The notes below the pieces were generated by a model. It worked only from the letters and a program-made list of their open reading frames with translations, was not told the origin of the DNA and searched no databases. A DNA stretch of 64,000 bases. Origin: Pterobdella sp. o SKG-2022 (Eukaryota > Annelida > Clitellata > Hirudinida > Piscicolidae). Position numbers and translations under genes: made by a program. This document shows positions 24,144 through 36,700 of this stretch, piece by piece (within the stretch, counting starts at the first letter, position 1; every line of letters begins with the position of its first letter). Location of the stretch: assembly GCA_964035795.1 (NCBI GenBank), contig OZ038325.1, positions 7,347,621 to 7,411,620 of the forward strand, written 5' to 3'.

Positions 24144-27100
24144 GATTCAAACCTTATGGATCAACTTCTGTTTAAACAACAGGTCATCTGCCATTGCGTT
24201 TTGCTCCTTGTTTACTGTTATCAACAAATCAAATTATTAACACTGGCTTGATAGTTTTGATGATATTAATTACATTATTAGTATAAGTTTTTGTGGTTAA
24301 ATGAATGGCATTTGGTATTATTTAAAATTGAGTTTTAAAAAGCTTTAATTTCTTGATAAAAAAGGATTAAATAAGTTGGATAAGTCTTAACTTACATTCA
24401 TAATTTCCATTGGCACTATTGTTACTGTTGTAGCTATTATTACTGTTATTATTATTATTTGTATTCTCTTCATAATGGTTATCATTCAAATCATTGTCAC
24501 ACACATTTTCAACTATACTGTGTCTATTACTGTTCTTGATAATCTTCAATATCTTATTTATCTTATTCAACTTATTATTCTTATTATTGGTATTATTGTT
24601 GTCCTTGTTATTATTATTAGTATTATTACTATTGTTATTATTATTATGAATCACGTCCCCATTAGCGTAAATAGTGTTATTATTGTTATTCTGATCGATT
24701 TTAACCATCACATTATTCACATCCCTCAGTTTATCGCTGTTCATATATAACTTTTCATTATTATTATTATTATTTATGTTATTGTTATCATTATTGATTT
24801 TATTATTGCTATTTTCATAGGTGACTTCTTTAATAACGGTGATTGGCTGTTTGGAGTCGGCTTGGTACTTGATTGAGTCATGATACATCACGACCAGCCA
24901 TTTCTGCCAGTCTTCTTGGTTCAGTGCCTGTGTTTGTGTGTGTGTATTTCTCTTTGCCCGTGGACTCATTCATACACAAACATCATTATCATCATCGTTC
25001 CAAGTCTGCTTCTATTCTAGCATACATATATAAACAAACTTTTAAATATTTATCCACGCATTTGATGTGTGTGTGTGTGCAGATTTATACCTCAAACTAC
25101 CGCCAAAAACAACTCTGACCTCGAATTGAATATGCTGATTGAGATCAACGATGCACAACTTCCTAGGACCTTTATCAGCCAGAACAAGGACGAACAGGTT
25201 GAGGGGAATGGTGAAAAGGGGCTGGGGATCCAAAGCCTCCCTGTAACAGTCGATCCTGCTGTGCCGATGTACACAATACATCCTGGAGTAGTTCTGGTGG
25301 ATAGGTGGGGTGGCGAGTGGAAGGTGTAAAGTGATTGGCAGTGAGTTTGATTGGTGTAGGGTTGCTTGGAGTTGAGATGTGGTTTGTTATCTGATAGAGT
25401 TGTTAGATTAAGCGTGAAAATATTTCATCTTTCCAAATTCCAACATAAAATAATTGTTAAACAATGCTAAAATTAGTTAACGAAACCACTAATCAACCAT
25501 CTAGCCAGCAAACATCCAGCAATCAAAAACCACCCACCTCATCCTCCATCAGCTGTATATTGATGTAGCCACAGACCCTAGGTACTGCTGGCAGACCCTG
25601 CACCATCTTTCGAATCTTCTCATCCCTCTTGCACCACCATACATCTGCTGCATCCATCGAGCTCTTCTCTCCCAACAACCTCCGCAGTTTACCACCTCTC
25701 GTTGATAATTGACTGGACAGTCTGCAGAAGAGGTAGTAGAATGGTGTGGGATTAACTTTTAACAAATGGAATTTCAATGTGTATTTATTACTACTATTAC
25801 CATTATTATTATTATTATACAAAAAATGAGTAGGTCTTGTATTTAATGCCTTTTTATAAATAATTTGTGAGCACAAACTTTGATTGGCTAGAGGTGCCAT
25901 TATCACCATCTTGAGTCGTTTTTGAGGGTTTCTATTGGTTGTTTAAATATATATAAATATATTCATCTATTTATTTACCAATTATATACCATTTTTAAAC
26001 TAATCTAAACAACCATTTTCATCCTCAAATCATATACTCCATTCAAGCAACCATCCATCAATCTATTCGCCTAGCTAAGCCATCAATAAACCTACCCATC
26101 ACCCATCCACACAATCACCACATCCCCACAACCATTCACCCATACAACCACCACCCCACTAACCACGTCAGAATCAATTTGATTGACAGTCTCTGCAACC
26201 CTCACACACCCTCCTAGACATAAACTCTGCGTTTTTTGAAATTATTTATAATAATAATTAATAATAATAACATTAATAATAATGATAAAATATTATTAAA
26301 AATGATAATAATAATAAAATATTAATAATGATGGTAATAAAAATGAAAAAATAATAAATATGAGCACCGACATATATCGTCATTTTTTACAAATCATGAA
26401 AATAATAGAAACATTTAATTGTTGAAAGCAACGAAAATGAGAATAAAAAATTGAGTTTCAACATGTTGATGAATTAAATCATAGAAAATACGCCTTCCTT
26501 CATGTATGTGTTTTAACTTGTTGAACTAAAAGTAAATAAAATTGTTGCAACCTCAATCCACTTTTCAATAATCTCCATGTTCTCACAATAGAAATAACGA
26601 CTGAAGTCATGGTTATTGTTATTATTATTGTTGTTGTTTTTGTTTCTTTTGTTGCTGTTTCCCTTGATGTTGTTGGTTTCAATAAATGGCCTGAAGTGAA
26701 TTTTTTATGATAAAATAATAATAATAATAATAATAAAATTAATAATCATAATAATAAAATTATTATAATATAAAAATAGCATAAAGTATTGATAACATCA
26801 ATAACCATAACAACAATAGTACCGAGATATTTTTAGACCGGTAGGGTACTTGGAAGAAGCCTTCATGATTGGTTGAACATCACAGCCAATCAGATCGAAG
26901 ACCATTAATGGGCGGGAATGCTTTTCAGATCTTATTGGTTGATGACGATGATTAATAGTAGTATCATTCACATTATCATTATTGGTATTAGTGGTAGTAG
27001 CAGTAATAGTAATAGTATTACTATTTCTATCAATACTATAAAGAGAAGCTTATATTAGTATTAGTATAATTATTATAAATATTACAACTAAAATTTTATC

Positions 27101-30005
27101 ATTAGTAGTATTGATTGAAGCGCAAAATTATCCTTATTATCATTGTTATTACTTGAAGGAGAGTAGTTTTCCCTCAGAAATGATCATAAACCTCTTCACC
27201 CAGCCCAGCAATCCCTTCGAGTGCACCACTCCTGAGGCAAGTATTTATAATAATGATGAGGGTAGTGAAGGTGATGATGATGGTGGATGTACTGATAACA
27301 ATAATGATGAGATGAATGATGACGATTAAGGTGGTATTGAAATGGTGAGAATAACGATGATGATGAAGATAATAACAATACTGGTGATAATGAAGATGAT
27401 AGTGATAATAATGATGATGATGATGATAATGATGATGGTAATGATTCAAAGATAATAGTTTTAAACATCTCTCACCAGAATGTATGATGTTGGGAAGTCG
27501 TGACATCATGATCTCATGCCTTGATATCCTCTTCCTCTTGGGAACCCTGGTGATAACGAAAATAGTAATAAAACAATAATAATAACAAAACAATAAAGAT
27601 AAAATAATAGTTATAAATAAACTTCAATGTAACATACTTGGGGACTTTTTCTCGACTGTCATTGGCTGACTCCTCCTCTTCTTCATCATCCTCATCGCAT
27701 GACTCATATTCTGTGTCACTGTCTGGCAATGGTTAGAGGTGATAGATGTTGATATGATTCTAATTATAGGAATAATAAAAATAACAATAATAACAAATCT
27801 AATTATGGAACCAAATAACACATAAATCCCATCATTATAACATCATAATAAATACTGAAGCTTATTTTGGCTAATAAACACTTTGTGTTTGTTTTTCATA
27901 TTATCATATAGCCTTTTTGGCAGTCTATAAAAATTTTTCCCAAATGAATGGCTTATTATATAAGTTGCATTATAAGTAGTATAAATAAGCTAGGCTAATT
28001 GCTGTCAACCCCAGTTACTCGGACACATACAGCAGTATAATCTGATATTATTTATTCATCCACTTTCCAAAAATTATTGTCTTGATTTTTATTGTTTCAT
28101 AATTTATTATCATTACTATTATTTATCTTCACTTATAAAATATAAATTATATTAATTTGCTTTACTACAACCTCTTAATACATTTCAAACTAATAATAAT
28201 AATAAAAAAAATAACAATGATTATTTTTATTATTATCAGTATCATTATCACAAAGCCACCAACTGTTATCTTTGGTGTTGGAGCTGTTACTACTGCAGGT
28301 ATCCTTGTTGGCATAGAGGCACTCATCAGCACTGTTGTAGATCTGGTGGTATAACATAGGCTCCTCGTAAGGGTTGTCCTCTGCTATCAAGTCTTCCCTA
28401 GGGGGTGATTAGTAGTTTTTTATTGTTATTATTTTTATTTTTATGGTATTGATTATTTTTTGGCATTATTTTGTTATCTAGTTATTATTGCTGTTTTTAG
28501 TGTTTTTTCTCAATTATTTTTGTTAGCATTTTTTATTTATATTATTGAAATTAATAATTAATTATCTACCATAAACAAGTGGTCTTTTTTCAGCAATAAA
28601 ATATATTTTTTATTACCGTTCTTTTTGCACAATTTTTAATTCTTTTTATTGTTTTTACTAACAAATATCTTAGTTTTTTTATTAATAATTTTATTTTTAT
28701 TGTTAGCAGTTCTAAGTATAAGTTTATTATGCAATAAAAAAAAGCTTATTTCAAGGTTTATTTGAGTGAAGTTAAGGTTTATTGCAAGTAATTATTGCCC
28801 ATAGCTAATTTATTCCCAAACACATTATTTTATTATTTTTTTAAATTAATAATATTTTTTTTAATTAATTAATATTTTTTTAAATTTTTACTTCACTTTT
28901 TATTGATTTAATGTGTTATGTGAAACAAAATAATATCAATTATAAGAATAAATAATATTATTTCAAATTCTATATAACACATTTTACCCTCATTATGTTA
29001 CTCTACATTCCATAAAATAAAGTTTTAACTAATCTTTAACTCAAAAACTTATTCAAAATTTAAAAATAAACAAACATTGAAGAGCTTTTCAATTTACAAT
29101 GGCCATTCATTCTTTATAATGTATTGTTAATTTTATCAATGACCAATTACAGTTTTTCCATCTAAGCCTACATAACAAGCAACCAAGACAATATGAAGAT
29201 CAAAAATAATTCCTCATAAAGCTTGATTTAATTTTTATTTAAATATTAATAAAGCTATAATGAAAATTTTTTCTGTGCATACAAGAAAATTCTGGAATAT
29301 TTAGCCAATCAGTGGCATAAAAATGACCTAAATATGCAGATGAGTACACACATGATCATGATTTGATTAAAATCTACAACATTTGACCCTAATGAATATT
29401 CTAAATCCTTATGAACTGAATTGGTTGGAATAATTAACTATTCAAACACCATATAATTAAGAAAGAAATTTGATATAGCTGTAACGAATTTCTGTAAAAT
29501 GTTACAAATGTGACTCTTCAGCAAAGAATAAAATCCATTGAAATACTCTAATAGTGTTTGAGAAGAGAAAAAGTGTTGAAAAAGGTGTGAAAAACATCAG
29601 AATCTCTGAATGAGGGGTTTTGAATTGGGTAATATGTGTTCCAAAAAGACACCAATGCATTAAAAAGTGATGTTATAAAAAAAAATTGAAATTTTTGAAA
29701 TAATATTAAAAAATGATTGAGTCTGATGTTTTGAGGTTATAGAAGAAATTAAAAGTACTAGCATTTTAATAAAAATTGCATACATGGTTTGAGTTTAACT
29801 TTTATTTGATTTTTAGTTTCAAATGAGTTAGTAATATAAGCTAAACTCACTTGAGAAAGGATAACTTAGTGAGTTGGTTGAGTAACTGTTGTTTTTTGGC
29901 TTGACTAGCAGACGTCAGCCGCTCTTTAGACAGATCTGTGGTCAAAAACTGCTCTATTTCTTTCACAAAACCTATGGTTTTTTCAAAAGTTTCAAGCGGG
30001 TTCAT
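21405..30005 (-). CDS. AFAP1: AFAP1-like adaptor with two PH domains and a giant Thr/Ser/Asn tail
   Basis: Actin-filament-associated, Src-linked scaffold family. Exons: 30005-29851, 28397-28264, 27722-27638, 27546-27476, 27231-27153, 26930-26823, 26690-26552, 26192-26167 (26 nt, inferred to fix phase), 25721-25538, 25293-25120, 24927-24396, 24214-24153, 23885-21405; 1,409 residues. Layout follows AFAP1: helical N-terminus (MNPLETFEKTIGFVKEIEQF), a Tyr motif (NPYEEPM), [19 protein letters not shown]1 (about 141-257: GLLGWVKRFMIISEGKLLSF, CENMEIIEKWIE), linker, PH2 (about 314-402: CGYINIQL, RIDCYREALD, FEALNQEDWQKWLVVMY), then a coil-like segment (MADDLLFKQKLIHK). The last exon encodes 826 residues, mostly Thr/Ser/Asn with Lys-rich patches (PRLPVKGDRTNSEKLSKS), far longer than the vertebrate C-terminus and without its long coiled coil. 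Poly-Asn also sits inside PH1 and after PH2. The AFAP1 versus AFAP1L1/L2 subtype is not resolved. Confidence 0.85.
23905..24142. repeat. 26-bp higher-order repeat of GATA type
   Basis: About six near-identical 26-bp copies (AGATATATAGAGATAGATAG plus ATAAAT) followed by simple GATA repeats, all inside the last intron of the AFAP1-like gene, beginning 20 bp from the terminal exon's acceptor. Confidence 0.85.
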
Positions 30006-30723
30006 TTTACAAAGTACAATCTAAAATATTCTACAAACCTTCCAAGTTATCCGTTTCCATAATTTTAATGTTTTTAACAAACAACTTTTGGCGATAACGT
30101 TTATTATAATGAATAAATCATTGTATATTATTTAGGAAATGCCATAATCAGATGGAAATTGATATTTAAGGCATTAAATGAAAACGACAATCAAAGATCT
30201 GAGCACTGCATAAATCTCGCAGAGCCAAAGCATGTTTCATTTTATTAATTATTTATTCACTTATTTTACTTATAAAAATGTAATTTTTCATATAATCATA
30301 AAAACTTTAAATTTTTCATTAAAGTTTTTTTTTTAAATAAAAACTATTAGATAATAATTTAAATATAAAAATTACGAAATATAAAACATTGTTCAAATTA
30401 TTCTTCTTCAAACATGAATAACTATTTTTTCTCAAAATGAATAATATACTAAAATATTAAATAAAAATTTAAAAAAATAAATCATAAAAAACAAAAAAAA
30501 ATATTTTTCAGAAACGATTAAAAAAACTCACTATAAATACTATTATAACACTAAACTACTATTCTACATTATTTAACAAAAAATATTTTTCGAAAAAAGG
30601 CATAAATGGGTGGCTGTTACCACGGCTACAAGCCTGATAAAAGACACAAACTCATTACATAATTGTTCCATGGGTTTCACTTGAATCAGGAAGTGTTTCA
30701 CATATGATTAATAACTTCTAACC
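30006..30723. promoter_or_regulatory. Divergent spacer between AFAP1-like and Death-TIR genes
   Basis: About 720 bp separate the two start codons, which point away from each other. Both 5' UTRs and promoters must lie here. The sequence is very AT-rich with one less AT-rich patch at 30600-30670; no defined element is recognised. Confidence 0.4.
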
Positions 30724-33700
30724 ATGGTAAACAAGGTATTGATAATATATGAGACAAATTTCATTATAATTTATGAAATTAAAATAAAATTAAATAGATA
30801 TAATTAAAAATATGGATTTGGAAATTTTCGTTAGTGAATATGATTTTTAAGAAATCACTAATATTTGATTATGTTTGTATGTGTAAATTAAAAAATAGGC
30901 TATCTGTAAATTAAATCTAGTCAGAATATTGACTTTTCTAAACCTTCACGCATTTATGAAAATTTCGCAAATAATATGAAAGATAAAATAAAAAAATTAA
31001 TAATAAAAAGAATATAAATAATAAAAATGATAAAATATGAACCTCTATAGGTACAGGAAATTATAGAAAGTGTCAAAAAAGGAGGTAAAGACGTTGAGAA
31101 AAAGACTAGAGAATACAATGGAAAGTTCGGCAAGCTTCTATCTGAGTTGAGGTAATTATTAGTTAATTACCCAATGATTGGCCAATCATAGTAGCCTAAA
31201 ACGATGTTTAGATAAAAAAAAAGCATAAGAGTCCAAAATTTTCATTATTTTTTTTTAATAAAAAATAAATCATTAGGGTCTCCTTTGTGCACTTGATGTT
31301 TTTTTAATTTTTTTTTTTTTTTGCTTCAGAACCTTCCGACTTTAATGCCAACACATAAAAACCAGCTCAGATGAAAAAGCCTGCTTGGATGATTTGATAA
31401 TATGTTGTGTAGAAACGGGTGATGATGATGTTATGGAGACGTTTGTGGAACCTGTGCTGGTCAAGAAGAAATTTTTTGCATGGAAGGTAGGATGGGGTGA
31501 GAGAGGAGGGAGGCGGGATGGATAGATGTGTGAAGGAGAAGGGAGTATGGTGGTTGGAAAAGAAAGAAGACCTATTTAAAACTTTTAACATAATGAAAAA
31601 TTAGTCAAAACAGTATCATTCACTCTTAACTCCACAATACTTTAGTTTGACTTTATTGACAATCATATTACGTTGAAAATATAGAAATACTAAAATTTTA
31701 GAAAAATTTCGTGTTTTATGAATAAAACTTCCCAGTTATTAATAATTTTATGTTCATATACATACATTAAAAAAAATTTTCGAACACATAATGTCCACAG
31801 AACAAGGTTGATCTTCTGAAGAAGCTGTTACAAACAGTTGTAGATGTGTCAATCAAAAAGCCAGAAAAAGCCCGCTATAGTGGATTTGTGGAAAAGCTTA
31901 TGGAAATGATGGAGTTAGTGGATGGATACATGGATGGACGAACGGATAGATAGATGGATAGATAGAAGGATGGATAGATGGATGAATGGGTTGGGGTTGG
32001 TTTTGTGCTTTGGTATATATGTAGATAGATGAGTGAAATCATGAATGGTTGAATGTATTCTCGGATAGATGTGAATCATTATACAAGTGAATAGATGGAA
32101 AATAATTGTATTTATAATGCAACCACGACAAAATATAAAAATATTTGGATGAAGTACAAAAGCTTGAATCTAAAAGTAAGCACAACAAACACAAAGTATT
32201 TATCAAGTGACACGAAGCTTTTTGTAAGGCTAACTATAAAAATATTTAGAAAAAATTATCCTCTACAAGGAACCAGCCATTAATCAACAAACCCACAGAG
32301 CATACCAATTGACCAAAAACTTGGAACAAGACCTGGTAAAATTGATGACACTATCCTTCAAACACGCTCATCCCAGTCAATCATTCATGCACCTTTCTGC
32401 CCTCAACGTTTTTGCAAAGTTTCCTTGGAAGGTTAGGTGGGGGCGGGAAATGTTTGAGTAATATTATTTCTTTATAATTTTTAATGCATAAAACTTTAAA
32501 TACTTTTGAGTGCTTTTAAAGATTTAACAATGTTATATCGCTCAAAACTATTTTTATAGACCAGTAAAGATTCAATAACGGAAGTAACGCAAATGGCAAC
32601 TTCATACGTCATCAAAAATGGCGTCCATTCCAACGAATCAGTGTTCAGCAACAACTTAATGACGTTTCTTATGTTTGCTTTTTACATGAAAGGAAACGAG
32701 TTAGCATAATTTGAAGGGTTTAATTACTTAACTACGGGAGTATAAAGAATTTTTACAAAGCCTTGGTTCACTTTATATAAACGATCATATATTCTAAGTG
32801 AAAACATGCTTAAACTAAATACCCTAAAACAGCAACAAAAAAATTTCAACAGCAACAAAAATAACAACAATAACATTTCAACAGCAACAAAAATAACAAC
32901 AGTGACATTTCACCAACACAGTTTAGAAAACCACAAAAACGTTCTAAACCACATGACAAAATGTTTTGTGATGTCAGCGGAAAAGGATTGGGAAGCGGAA
33001 GAAAATCCGGCGAACGGAAACATATATAGATCTTTTGTTGTTTATACTCTTCAGTACTTCGTTCAAACGGTTAGATGGTGTGTTATTATGTCATACAGCT
33101 TTCATTGGGTATTAATTATAATGAAACCAATTGAGAAATGAATGATTGTAGTGTGTTTAATTTTTGAAAATATCACTGAATGTGTAATAAATTGGTAATG
33201 GTTGATGAAGTAGAATGAATAATAAGGTTACATTATTGAAACTTTTAGGTAGTTTATTTCTCTAATAAATTCTTTTTTTAACTTTTCATAATTTCAAGAA
33301 ACTACATATATTTTAAGTAGTTCAAACGACGTAGGAGAAATTATATTCAACTTGTATTCACCGCAGAGCAATGGAACAAAGGGAGAGATCTTAAAACCGT
33401 TTTACAACTGTATCAAGGGCTTCAGAGGCAGTACAGGTGGGAATATTTGTGATTTTAAATTATTTTTTTATTTAATTTTTTAGTTTTATTATTAATATTA
33501 TAGTCAATATTTAGTATCATTATAATGTTTTTGCTATTATTTGTATGTAAAAAGATTTTAAAAATAATAACTTTTTTTAATAGAATAGTTTTATTAGTTT
33601 ATCATAGAAAATTTTAAAAAAGAATTACGTATCCATAAACCCTATCTTACAAAAACTCCTCCTTCAACTAAAAATAACTACCAATAGGAGACGAAGAAAT

Positions 33701-36700
33701 AGAAGAAGTAGTAACGAAACTATTCTCGGATGTTGCTGATGATGAAGCCTTGGCTGGTGATGACGTAGGATCTCTTATTGGAGAATTCATTGAAGACTCT
33801 AATCATTCTCTAGCGCGTAATTTTGATTTTTTTTCTAGTTGGTTTTAGTGATTTGGTGTTGAGTTGGCTGCTTGAGAGTAAAGTTTTTGGTGAGAATTAC
33901 TTTGCTTTAAGTATTTGTTCAGTGATGTCTATTTTTAATCACTTCTTGTTTTTATTTGATCATTTTCAGGACATAATCACAAAGAAGCAAACAAACAAAA
34001 CACGAACACATACACACACTCACAGACAAACTCAAGGATATATATTTGAAGCAACCCACCTCCTTTGATCCTCATTTGGAAGCACTGTCCAACATGCTAA
34101 AGGTATTTCTTATAAATTAAATTTAATTGAGTTTATAATGATTCATATAGCGCTTATCATCGTCTATTTTTAATCATTACTATCATCACCATCATTATTT
34201 TTATTATTCATCAGCATTTTCATCATCACCATCTTCATCCTCTTCTTCTTCTTCATTTTTCTCATCACCATCCTCGTCATTATCATCATCATCATCATCA
34301 CCATAAGACTCCAAACGATGCAACTTGTTCTCATCTCGTCATGCTCTTTACGGAAGTTGCTAAACTTAATCCGAAAACACTTCCTGCTTCGACTTCCGGT
34401 CACATAGCAAATATTTTAAACCATCAATGGTGAGTGTTAGAAAACTTTAAAAATCAAGAAAAACTTGAAAACAAATAAGTAAGCAACATGAGAAAAAATA
34501 ACAAAGCATGAAAGCATAATAAATAGCATAAAAATAATAAAAAATAAATAAATAAAACCAACAAAAAAACAAAAACAATAAACCATCAGGTACTACAGCT
34601 TAGCACTAATATACTTTGACGCCCTGGCCTCTTCCAAGCCGAAAGAAGTGCTGCTACATGAAGAAGATTTGCTGAAATGCGCAGATAAATTTGAAAGTGC
34701 TTCAGTTCTTATAGCTAACTGTCTTCCTAAAATGGCTGTTGATGAAGTGAGGGGGGTGGAGGGTGGCTAGTGGTGTTTTGTGGGTAGAGAGTGGTGTTGT
34801 GGGTGGTTGATGGTGTGCTGGAGGGGTTTGGTTAAAGTGTAGTTGAAGTGATATGGAAAACATTAGCCATAATAATAACTAAAATATTGATTCTCAACGT
34901 AATGGTTAACTTCAAACCATGATAATGGTAATAGTTTCTAACGTTAAAGTTTATTACCATCATTACCAAGTGAGTGAAGTTTAAAAGACCGACTTACTTT
35001 ATAACGTATTATACTCACCAATATCAATATCACCGCAGACTAAGAAAAAACAGTATTTGAAGTACTTGTCGAAAGAAAGCATTAATAAGAAGAATACTAT
35101 GTATCTATCGTCTTATCTTAACAGTATGAGACTGATTGGCCTATCAGGTGAGGTTTTATTAAAAGATTCATAAATATTTAGAGTTATTTAAGATTTCATA
35201 AATATTAATGAGATGAGTTTAGTTATTTATTACATTTATTTCAATTTCATTAATTATTTTATTATTTATTATATTTATTTCAATAATAGCCATACTTAAT
35301 TAAATAACAATTAATTTCAACCATTTCAAATAAATAATGAATTGTTTATTATATAATAATTCTTTTTCATATCAACCAGCTTCACGAAAAATAATTTATA
35401 TTGGCAATCCTTCCAGATCCTTCTCTTCTGAAGCCATACAAACCTTTCTACGAAGACCTGCTTCAAATACCTACAGCCAGAGACCTGGCTCAGTCTTCAT
35501 TGGATATCATCGAAGGAAGAAGGTTGTTTATATTGGTTGAATTTTTAAGTATATAGACCAAAAATTGTTATTGGTCTGATGGAATATGCTTTAATAATAA
35601 TTATTCTGAGTTGTCACCAACCAATCACAGTCTTCAAAAGGTTTCTGAACACACTGAAGAAAACAGAAAGAAGATAGAAAATATAGAAGACGACGTTGAA
35701 GAGTTGACTGACAATTTCGGAGGTGGGTGAAAATAAAGAATAAATAAATCATCATCACCACTTCTGCCAACATTTCCATCATCACCAACATTGTTCTCAT
35801 TGTTATAGACAGTCATATAACTAAAAACCTAAAACTCTATATAGGTATGAAAACTCAATTGACTGATATGGATAAAAGCATGGATGGACTGAAGAAAGGA
35901 ATGGATGAGAACGTTGAGAGAATAGATAAACTAGATGAAAGAGTAGATGATACACAAGCACATGTGCATGAAATCGATCAAAAAGTAGGCGGGGTTTGAA
36001 CAAAAAATATAACAATAATTATTAAAGAAAAAGTAGGCGTGGTTTTGAAAATAATAAAAATAATGGAGATAATAAATAATAATAAAAATAATAGATTAAT
36101 GGACACATAATAAAAAAATATGAATATTAATAACGAATTAATATGAAATATAAATATTGCTTATAACAATACGATTAAAAGTAAGGATAATACTAATTTC
36201 AGAAGGTATCATTAATACATCAAAACTGTATTTTCTACATTTTGATAATCTTTTTCATAACTTCATTTAAATCATTTTAAAAATTATTTGTTTATAATAT
36301 CAATTCTCATTGGCTACAGACACTAAATCACGCTCCAGCTTGGTCACGTGAGGTATCAAAGATCCTCAACAACCAATCAGGTGGGAAGGATTGGAAGCTG
36401 CTAGGAAGGCGACTGGGTTAGAGATTTGGATTGTTATGAAACGTCATAATTATGATTAGTTGATGAAATATAAAATGAAAGATAAAGAAAAATAAAGAAA
36501 TTCAAGCATTTTGATTAATTAAAAAAAGAAATATGCCAAAAAATTGAATATTAATCTGTAAAAATATACAGATTCAAACTAAGTGATCAATGCAAACTCA
36601 AAAAAATTTTCTATACTCTAACCAACCAAACCAAAAACTATTTACGGTATAACCCCATTTGCAACCAACAACACCCAACAACAAAAACCCCTCATAGCCA

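Noticed and set aside
32806..33141. Stand-alone 111-residue protein
   Set aside because: Its middle is an exon of the Death-TIR gene (32922-33069); the first part is intron and the last part runs into the next intron.
34170..34403. Minus-strand Met/Lys-rich frame
   Set aside because: Antisense of an ATC/TCATCA repeat plus a Death-TIR exon on plus.
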